Below, piece by piece: positions 57,859 to 64,000 of a stretch of DNA of 64,000 nt (within the stretch, counting starts at the first letter, position 1; each line of letters opens with the position of its first letter). The DNA is from Oscillospiraceae bacterium (GTDB lineage Bacteria; Bacillota; Clostridia; Oscillospirales; Oscillospiraceae): contig CAKASQ030000017.1 in NCBI GenBank assembly GCA_916988195.3, forward strand, positions 125,406 through 189,405, in the 5' to 3' direction. The translations under genes and the position numbers were made by a program. A model generated the notes under the pieces. That model did not search any database. It saw only the letters and a program-made list of their open reading frames with translations, and was not told the origin of the DNA.

Positions 57859-60800
57859 TTACTTGGTCAGGAAGCGGTGGATGATAACGGCTACCTGCGC
57901 GCGGGTGGCGTTGCCCTTCGGGTCAAGCTTCGTGCCGATGCCGGTGATGTAGCCCTTGCCGATGGCCCACTGCATGGCGGTGGTGGCGTAGGTGCTGACA
58001 TTGGCGCGGTCGGTGAAGCCGGTCAGAGAGCCGGTTGCCGTGGGCGAGCCCATGTAGCGGTACAGGATGGCCGCGATCTGCTCACGAGTGACGGGAGAGT
58101 CGGGGCTGAACGTCGTGGCGCTCGTGCCGGTGACGATCGAGTTCTTGTAGGCCCAGAGCATCGCGTTGGTGTAGTAATCGTTCTTCGTGTCCTTGAACGG
58201 GTTCGTCACACCGGAGACGGAGGGCGAACCTGCCGCGCGGTAGAGGATCGTGACGAGCTGGGCGCGCGTCAGGCTCTGCGAAGGCGCAAAGGTGTAGGTG
58301 GTAGCGCCCTTGATGATGCCGTTATCAGCGCCGAAGTCGATGGAGTCGGCCGCCCACTGGAAGCCGGTCTTCGTGGACACGTCAGTAAACTTATCGGAAG
58401 AGGTCTTGCTCTTGATGTTTACGGTAATCGTGCCGCTGCCGAGGTCGGAGTTCGAAGAGGAATACGCCGTATAATCGATTTTGAACTTACCGGTCACGCC
58501 AGCCGCCGGCAGGAAGTACACGTCCTCAATGTCGTTCTGCGAGCTGCTCGCGTCGAGGTAGTACTTGTCGGAGTCCTTAACCTCGCCGCCGAAGTCGGAG
58601 ATAGTGGTGTAGTCGTAGTAGAGCTTGCCCTCGCTTGCTCTCGGAAGATCGAACTTCACATAGTCGGCTTTGGCGTATTCGCCCGTGATCTGGTCGGCCG
58701 CGCCGATGGTCTTGAGGCTTGCGCCGGAGGCGGTGATGGTGTCGCCGGAATCGTTCGCGTCAAAGCTCACCGTGCCGGTAGCCAGAACGTAATCGTCCGC
58801 GTCATAGGCGGTATAGGTGACGGAAGCGCTGGAGGCAGAGGTCTTGACGTAGACGTCGGAGAGCTTCTGGCCGGAGGTCGTGGAGACGTAGCACTTCGTA
58901 TCGCCGATGGAAGAGGAGGAAGAGGAGCTCTTCTGCAGCGTGCAGCTCTTCGGCGTGTTGAAAATAATGTAGGAAAGCTTCGCGTTCGAGCCCGCAGCCT
59001 TGGTGACGGCGCTGGTGATGCTGGAAGCCTTGAGCGCCGCGCCGGAGCCGACGGACTGCTTGACCGTGCTGGCCTCCGCCGGCTTGATGGTCAGCGTCGC
59101 GCTGCTGGAGAAGCTCTGGCCGTTGGCCGAGATCGTCGCACGGACAACAATCTTGTCGCCGGAAGCGTTCTTGACTGCCTTCGTGGTCAGCGTAGCCGTG
59201 CTGCCGCTGGCAGAGAGGGTCGCAACGTTGGAATCAATGGAGTTTTCCTTCTCGTCATAGATTTTCCAAGTGACGGAGGGGTTGGAAACCTTGCTGCCCT
59301 TATAGGTAAGCGTTGCTTCGAGTTCGGGCTTATCGCCGACGGTGAAGCTGGTCTTGCCGGTCGAGGTGGAAACGCTGACGGCGTAGTCTCTGGAAACCGA
59401 GACGGTATATTCCTTGGACATGGTGCTTGTGGATTCACCCTTATAGGTGGCGGTCACTTCGCACTTGAACTTATAGGACGTGCTGCTGTCGGAGGAAGCC
59501 TTCGGGATCGTGTAGGTATACGTCTTGCTGGTCGCGTCCTTGACGGACTTTCCATTGACATACCACTGATACTTGACTGTCGCATTGGACGGCATGACCT
59601 CGGCATTTGCCGTCAGCGTCACGCGGTCGTCCGCGATGGCAAGATCCTTGCTGCTGGTGATTTCAATTTTACTAATGGTGGCCTCGTCGCTGAGCTTTGC
59701 CGTCGCTGTGACCTGCAAGGACGACGTAGCATTGAGCTGGCTGTAATCATAGATCGTACCGTCCTCGTCCTCGCTCATAACAAGGCCGTAGACTGTTGCT
59801 GTACCGTCGTTATTCTTTCGTGCTGTTCTCCACTCCACCGGAACGTAGATCGTTTCATTTTCCGTAGTGGTAGCACTGATATAGCGGTACGCAGAAGAGG
59901 AGCTGTTCATCTGATCGACAATTTCCTGTGTCGAACCATCGCGGACAGTCGGGGACAACTTGCTGGTATTGCTCAGTGACTTGACATAGACCACTTTGCT
60001 CGCCGCGTTGATCTTCATGGTCAGCTCGTCCGACTTGCCGCCGAGTTCAACCTTGATCGTAAATGTACCAGCTCTCTTTGCCTTCAGCGTAACAGCCTTG
60101 CCAGTCGCAACCGTGTTATCGTCAACGTCGATTTTGCTGTCAGCGTTTTTTTCGTATGCGACGAAATCGGAACCGCTTGTGATCGTCCACTTTGCGCTTA
60201 CTGCGTCGCCCTTGTTAGCGTCCGGCGTAACCTTCACGGAAAGGTTGAGCTTGCCGTTGTTATTCATCTGGCCGTCGTCAATGAGCGCCTTATCATCGGT
60301 GTAAGTGCCCTCAATCGCGACCTTGCGAATGTTGCTGACGATGTTTACAATAACTACCGCAGACTCTGTGCCAAGCTTTGCCTTCAGCACAGCCACGCCA
60401 GAGCGCTCGAATCGGAAGGTTGCCGCTTTTGTTTTTGCGTCCACCTTCTCGAACGTAACATCCGCCGGAGTCTCGTCCTCAAGACCGTAAGTCTCAAGAT
60501 TCTTGGCATCGTTCACGACCCATTTAACATCAGAGACATTTCCGAGCGTGGAATCGGCGCTCGGAGTCAGAGTCAGTGTATCGTCCACGGACGCACTTAA
60601 CGTCCCGTCTTTCACTTCATCCGTTCTATAGTTGCTCTGGGAAATGACCTCAGTGCCTTTCTTGAGCGTCAGAACGCCGCTTCTTCCCGTGATGACCATG
60701 TAGGAAGTCGTCTTTTCAGTGCTTCTGCCCTGATCGATCGTAACGTACAGCGTTGTTGTTCCTTCGCCCACCGCCGTAACCGTAAAATACGGCTTCTTTG

Positions 60801-61350
60801 CGCTGTAGCCCGTCTCGTTAATCTCAGCTGTCGCGATTGTTTTGTCATCCGTCGAAACGCTAATCAAAGCAGGGTTGCCGGTATAGCCGGTAAAATAGAC
60901 GTTCGCACCGCCCGCTGTCGCACGCAGAGAGTTTGTAATTATTGTGCCGCTTTCATCCGTCAACGTGATGCTTTTCGCATTGTCGAAGACTTTATAGTAG
61001 CGCACAGTGTCCGTCAAATCAGCATTTTTGCAGCTGAAGACAGCTTTCACCACGCCCCAAGTGCCGTTCTTATATGTAGCATCTTTCGCTGTAATCAACC
61101 CCGTTTTGGAATTGAACGAAACATACTTTGTGGTCTTGCTTTCTGTGCTGCCAAAGACCTCATAGAATGTAGCAGTCAGCGTATGATTGCCCGTGCATTT
61201 GGGGACGTCTGATGACGTCTGTCCATCATATAGTACGATAGGGTCATCCGCCGACTTTCCAGTTCCTGCCGCCGAGACAGCGGGAACCATTGCGAGCACC
61301 ATCGTCATCACGAGGAGCGCGCATAAGAGTCTGCTCAATTTCTTCTTCAT
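57859..61350 (-). CDS. large SLH-domain surface protein with Ig-like domains
   Basis: Secreted wall protein, 1163 residues. After a signal peptide (MKKKLSRLLCALLVMTMVLA ... VSA) come several bacterial Ig-like modules (VSFNSKTGLITA; VTLTANAEVMPSNATVKYQW; KPELEATLTYKGSKVSNPSV), a serine-rich stretch (KSSSSSSSIGD), and three SLH domains in the last 175 residues. The start ATG is 8 bases after GAGAGG. The protein could be a main S-layer or adhesion component; that is inference. It is the sole gene of its transcript. Confidence 0.88.
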   Translation of the reverse strand: MKKKLSRLLCALLVMTMVLAMVPAVSAAGTGKSADDPIVLYDGQTSSDVPKCTGNHTLTATFYEVFGSTESKTTKYVSFNSKTGLITAKDATYKNGTWGVVKAVFSCKNADLTDTVRYYKVFDNAKSITLTDESGTIITNSLRATAGGANVYFTGYTGNPALISVSTDDKTIATAEINETGYSAKKPYFTVTAVGEGTTTLYVTIDQGRSTEKTTSYMVITGRSGVLTLKKGTEVISQSNYRTDEVKDGTLSASVDDTLTLTPSADSTLGNVSDVKWVVNDAKNLETYGLEDETPADVTFEKVDAKTKAATFRFERSGVAVLKAKLGTESAVVIVNIVSNIRKVAIEGTYTDDKALIDDGQMNNNGKLNLSVKVTPDANKGDAVSAKWTITSGSDFVAYEKNADSKIDVDDNTVATGKAVTLKAKRAGTFTIKVELGGKSDELTMKINAASKVVYVKSLSNTSKLSPTVRDGSTQEIVDQMNSSSSAYRYISATTTENETIYVPVEWRTARKNNDGTATVYGLVMSEDEDGTIYDYSQLNATSSLQVTATAKLSDEATISKIEITSSKDLAIADDRVTLTANAEVMPSNATVKYQWYVNGKSVKDATSKTYTYTIPKASSDSSTSYKFKCEVTATYKGESTSTMSKEYTVSVSRDYAVSVSTSTGKTSFTVGDKPELEATLTYKGSKVSNPSVTWKIYDEKENSIDSNVATLSASGSTATLTTKAVKNASGDKIVVRATISANGQSFSSSATLTIKPAEASTVKQSVGSGAALKASSITSAVTKAAGSNAKLSYIIFNTPKSCTLQKSSSSSSSIGDTKCYVSTTSGQKLSDVYVKTSASSASVTYTAYDADDYVLATGTVSFDANDSGDTITASGASLKTIGAADQITGEYAKADYVKFDLPRASEGKLYYDYTTISDFGGEVKDSDKYYLDASSSQNDIEDVYFLPAAGVTGKFKIDYTAYSSSNSDLGSGTITVNIKSKTSSDKFTDVSTKTGFQWAADSIDFGADNGIIKGATTYTFAPSQSLTRAQLVTILYRAAGSPSVSGVTNPFKDTKNDYYTNAMLWAYKNSIVTGTSATTFSPDSPVTREQIAAILYRYMGSPTATGSLTGFTDRANVSTYATTAMQWAIGKGYITGIGTKLDPKGNATRAQVAVIIHRFLTK

Positions 61351-61408
61351 AAAGAACACCTCTCAATTTCCTTCCATTTTCCCGCTTCTGCGGGGATTGT
61401 TCTTTCTA

Positions 61409-61436
61409 AGTTTACCATAAAAATTAAAATTTGCAA
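61409..61436 (-). promoter_or_regulatory. promoter of SLH protein 2
   Basis: On the minus strand TTGCAA (61436-61431), 16-base spacer, TAAACT (61414-61409). A small hairpin (CCCCGC-AGAA-GCGGG) lies in the leader. The remaining part of 61437-61590 is AT-rich without a visible gene. Confidence 0.65.
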
Positions 61437-61584
61437 CTATTTTGTGGAGATTTAAGAGAAATTAAGATTCTGAACCCCTTGACTACAAGCGCTTGTGGTT
61501 CTTTTCGCGTTTCAGCACAATTTGTATCCATTTGTTTTATATTTGTTACATTTTTGTTTCAATTAAGTTTCCTGTATTTTCTAA

Positions 61585-61622
61585 TTCAAGAAAAAACCGG
61601 GCGGATTTTCCATCCACCCGGT
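61585..61622 (-). terminator. terminator downstream of prfC
   Basis: On the minus strand ACCGGGTGGAT-GGAA-AATCCGCCCGGT, followed by TTTTTTCTTG. It lies about 140 bases past the prfC stop, beyond repeat unit E. Confidence 0.8.
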
Positions 61623-61677
61623 CAAAAATATTTGTGAATTTTTTGTGAACAACGCAAAATCATCGTACACCACAGAT

Positions 61678-61753
61678 GGGCCGATGTGGGCATCGGCCCC
61701 TACAAACACGTGATGTCAGATGGCTGCGTAGGGGTCGATGCCCACATCGACCC
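61678..61753. repeat. palindromic repeat unit E, arms in reverse order
   Basis: GGGCCGATGTGGGCATCGGC then CCCTAC (61678-61703) is followed after 22 bases by GCGTAGGGGTCGATGCCCAC then ATCGACCC (61726-61753). The arms face the opposite way from units B, C and D, as if two half units met. Confidence 0.75.
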
Positions 61754-61760
61754 ACGTACC

Positions 61761-63350
61761 TTACCAGTTCTGCGCCGTTTCGGAGAGCTCGAGGCCGGGA
61801 TTGCGCTTGATCGTGTAATCGATCGACCAGTTGGACGCGAAGACGAGAAGGCTTCTTCCCTTGTAGTCCTCCAAGAGCTCCACGTCGGAAGACAGGTTCA
61901 AATCCTTGAGATCGGCCACTGGCGCTTTGTCGATGAACCGGAGATACTCATAGGGAAGTCCTTCCATCCGCAGATCCACGCCGTACTCGCCCTTCATGCG
62001 GTACTGGAACACGTCAAATTGCAGCGTGCCGACCACGCCCACGATGACCTCCTCCATGCCGGAATTCGGCAGCTTGAAGATCTGGATTGCGCCCTCCTGC
62101 GCAATCTGCTCCGTGCCCTTGATGAACTGCTTGCGCTTCATCGAGTCTTTGGGGCTCACGCGCGAGAAATGCTCGGGTGCGAAGGTCGGAATGCCGCCGA
62201 ATTTGAATTTCTTGCCTGGCGTGCAGATCGTGTCGCCGATGGAGAAAATGCCGGGGTCAAACACGCCGATGATGTCGCCCGCGTACGCCTCGTCGACGAT
62301 TTCGCGCTCAGAGGCCATCAGCTGCTGCGGCTGGGAAAGGCGCATTTTTTTGTTTCCCTGCACGTGATAATATTCCGCGTCGCGCTCGAACTTGCCAGAG
62401 CAGATGCGCATAAAGGCAAGCCGGTCGCGGTGGGCTTTGTTCATGTTTGCCTGGATTTTAAAAACGAAGGCCGAAAAATCGGGGCTGAACGTGTCAATGA
62501 CGCCGCAGTCTGCCACGCGGGGCAGGGGACTTGGCGTCATGCGCAGAAACTCTTCGAGGAACGGCTCCACGCCGAAGTTCGTAAGCGCCGAGCCAAAGAA
62601 CACTGGAGAGAGCGCGCCGCGCTGCACTTCCTCCATGTCGAACTCGCGTCCCGCGCCAAGCAGCTCCACATCGTCCTTTAATTGCGCGTGCCGCTTCTCG
62701 CCGATGAGCTCGGAAACCTTGGCATCGTCGAGGTCGATTTCCAGCTTGTCCGCCCGGTTCTTGCCCGATACGCCCGAGAAGAACAGCAGCTGTCCGGCTC
62801 TGCGGTCGTACACGCCCTGAAATTCCTTGCCCGAGCCGATCGGCCAGTTGCAGGCGTAGGTCTCAATGCCGAGCTCGTTCTCGAGCTCATCGAGCAGGTC
62901 GAACGGGTCGCGCGACTCGCGGTCCATTTTGTTGATGAACGTAAAAATCGGAATGTGGCGCATCGCGCAGACCTTGAAGAGTTTTCTCGTCTGGGGCTCC
63001 ACGCCTTTCGCGCCGTCAATCACCATGACTGCCGAGTCCGCGGCCATGAGCGTGCGGTACGTGTCCTCCGAGAAGTCTTGGTGTCCCGGGGTATCCAGAA
63101 TATTGATGCAGTAGCCCTCATACTGGAACTGCATGACGGAGGACGTGACCGAAATGCCGCGCTGCTTTTCGATCTCCATCCAGTCGGAGACCGCCGCACG
63201 CGAATTCTTCTTGCCCTTGACCGCGCCCGCCTGCGCAATCGCCCCGCCGTAGAGCAGGAACTTTTCAGTCAGCGTCGTTTTACCGGCGTCGGGGTGCGAG
63301 ATGATCGCAAACGTTCTGCGCCGGGAGATTTCTTCTTTCAGGGTAGCCAT
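61761..63350 (-). CDS. prfC: peptide chain release factor 3
   Basis: GTPase that recycles RF1 and RF2 after termination. The 529 residues have the G motifs SHPDAGKTTLTEK (G1), RGISVTSSV (G2), DTPGHQDFSEDTYRTL (G3) and INKMDRESRDPFDLLDELE (G4), the last being typical of RF3. Length and domain order are normal. GGAGGAGAATAC precedes the ATG. Confidence 0.97.
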   Translation of the reverse strand: MATLKEEISRRRTFAIISHPDAGKTTLTEKFLLYGGAIAQAGAVKGKKNSRAAVSDWMEIEKQRGISVTSSVMQFQYEGYCINILDTPGHQDFSEDTYRTLMAADSAVMVIDGAKGVEPQTRKLFKVCAMRHIPIFTFINKMDRESRDPFDLLDELENELGIETYACNWPIGSGKEFQGVYDRRAGQLLFFSGVSGKNRADKLEIDLDDAKVSELIGEKRHAQLKDDVELLGAGREFDMEEVQRGALSPVFFGSALTNFGVEPFLEEFLRMTPSPLPRVADCGVIDTFSPDFSAFVFKIQANMNKAHRDRLAFMRICSGKFERDAEYYHVQGNKKMRLSQPQQLMASEREIVDEAYAGDIIGVFDPGIFSIGDTICTPGKKFKFGGIPTFAPEHFSRVSPKDSMKRKQFIKGTEQIAQEGAIQIFKLPNSGMEEVIVGVVGTLQFDVFQYRMKGEYGVDLRMEGLPYEYLRFIDKAPVADLKDLNLSSDVELLEDYKGRSLLVFASNWSIDYTIKRNPGLELSETAQNW

Positions 63351-63442
63351 GTATTCTCCTCCAAATTCTAGTTTCTTCGTTCCGTTCCAGCACGCTACAT
63401 GGGTTTGCCCTCCAATAAATGAAATGATTTCACAACCAAGTT

Positions 63443-63471
63443 AGTTTATCACACCAAATCGCGTTTTACAA
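63443..63471 (-). promoter_or_regulatory. prfC promoter
   Basis: On the minus strand TTGTAA (63471-63466), 17-base spacer, TAAACT (63448-63443). Confidence 0.65.
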
Positions 63472-63483
63472 CCGCAATCACGC

Positions 63484-63519
63484 AAAAAATGCCCCCGGCC
63501 AGCTTTTTGACCGGAGGCA
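63484..63519 (-). terminator. terminator of the small membrane protein gene
   Basis: TGCCTCCGG and CCGGGGGCA form a 9-bp stem on the minus strand, followed by TTTTTTGCG. Confidence 0.8.
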
Positions 63520-63534
63520 CATTTCCATTGACTT

Positions 63535-63894
63535 TTAGAAATAGTCCTTCATCGCGCGCGAGCTGCTCACGGCGTACCAGATCAGCACGGCCGCCTCCAC
63601 GCCCCACGGGATAAAGATCAGCGGGAACTCGAGAAGCGGCGGGTTGCACCGGTCATTGATGGCCGAAAACACGCCAAACAGGAAAATCACCAGTCCCAAA
63701 ATGCCGAGCTTCGGCCGGATGATGCGGATATATGCGTCCTCGTCGACGCAGTCCTCGGGCTTTCTGTCCTTGGGCAGCAGAATACCGTTTTCAAACAGAC
63801 GCTTTTCCCGCACCAGCCGGAACCAAGTGTACAGGCAGTATCCGCCGCAGAGGACGGAAATCAGATTCATCAGGTCGTTCATGGAATTGTTCAT
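63535..63894 (-). CDS. small membrane protein, 119 aa
   Basis: Two membrane helices are visible (LGILGLVIFLFGVFS and FPLIFIPWGVEAAVLIWYAV), after an N-terminal hydrophobic stretch and a charged loop (KDRKPEDCVDEDAYIRIIRP). I do not recognise the family. Its ATG overlaps the stop of the upstream partial gene (ATGA), so they are co-transcribed. Confidence 0.65.
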   Translation of the reverse strand: MNNSMNDLMNLISVLCGGYCLYTWFRLVREKRLFENGILLPKDRKPEDCVDEDAYIRIIRPKLGILGLVIFLFGVFSAINDRCNPPLLEFPLIFIPWGVEAAVLIWYAVSSSRAMKDYF

Positions 63895-64000
63895 TGCTTG
63901 TCTTCTCCTTGTTCCTTCTCTTTCGGCTTTGTCATCTCTCTGGCACGCTTCAGCTCCGCGCGCACGTTGAAAATCAGAAGCGCCGCGCCCGTCAGGCCAA
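63891..64000 (-). CDS. partial gene running off the window
   Basis: The C-terminal 35 or so residues (LTGAALLIFNVRAELKRARE then MTKPKEKEQGEDKQ) are visible: the end of a membrane helix and a charged tail. The rest lies outside the window. It overlaps the next gene by 4 bases. Confidence 0.6.
   Translation of the reverse strand, partial: GLTGAALLIFNVRAELKRAREMTKPKEKEQGEDKQ

Noticed and set aside
57829-59979. 716-residue open frame on the plus strand
   Set aside because: Antisense to the large SLH gene; its Val/Gly/Arg-rich composition mirrors the real gene's codon bias and it has no domain.

Overview
The window looks like a chromosomal segment of a GC-rich Clostridia-class Firmicute, most likely an Oscillospiraceae-type gut bacterium. 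Grounds: a clostridial dcw (division and cell wall) cluster opened by mraZ, a MurE with the meso-DAP-type DNPR motif, S-layer-homology (SLH) surface proteins, ECF vitamin transporter subunits, a TIGR04038-like radical SAM protein, and dispersed palindromic repeats of the sort common in that family. The species cannot be named from the sequence.

Region 1 (1-12115) is ssrA (tmRNA) with an approximately 11.6 kb prophage-like element integrated at its 3' end. The element has a complete lysogeny module (LexA-like CI repressor, HNH endonuclease, large serine recombinase, all rightward) and a long leftward early operon (small HTH protein, DUF2800, 3D-domain protein, SSB-like DUF2815, homing endonuclease, family A DNA polymerase, Nmad1-like protein, truncated ThyX, several unknowns). 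It has no terminase, capsid, tail or lysis genes. The original ssrA terminator now lies at the far end of the element, just past attR. The early promoter is flanked by copies of a GTTTCC-type operator.

Region 2 (12116-17260) is accessory: a DUF998 membrane protein, an acetyltransferase pseudogene broken by a 160-bp MITE, and a leftward operon of two alpha/beta hydrolases, an ATC-hydrolase-like protein, a ZIP transporter and a second, frameshifted ATC-hydrolase-like gene.

Region 3 (17264-31570) is the dcw cluster, transcribed leftward: mraZ, rsmH, ftsL-like, PASTA PBP, murE, murF, mraY, ftsW, murG, murA, ftsQ, ftsZ. murB, murC, murD and ftsA are not in it. The promoter of mraZ carries 10-bp-spaced MraZ boxes.

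Region 4 (31653-46562) holds a ClpC-type unfoldase, a 2[4Fe-4S] ferredoxin, trmN6-like and rsmI methyltransferases, a xanthine/uracil permease behind a structured leader, a probable structured non-coding RNA, a TetR regulator, a pyridoxamine kinase / ECF / radical SAM operon, a DtxR-like regulator, a DUF554 protein, and an ECF / HAD / metY / metA operon.

Region 5 (46819-64000) holds ftsK, uppP, tepA, two divergent YbaK-type deacylases whose promoters share one palindromic -35 box, a TSCPD protein, ridA, two large SLH proteins flanking a tRNA-Leu and a TcaA-like zinc-ribbon membrane protein, prfC and small membrane proteins. Five or more copies of a palindromic repeat (GGGGTCGATG...CATCGACCCC) sit between genes from 39 kb onward.

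No CRISPR array or rRNA was seen. The least explained parts are the prophage's duplicated 90-bp leaders, the structured RNA near 37.8-38.1 kb, the permease leader, and the repeat family.
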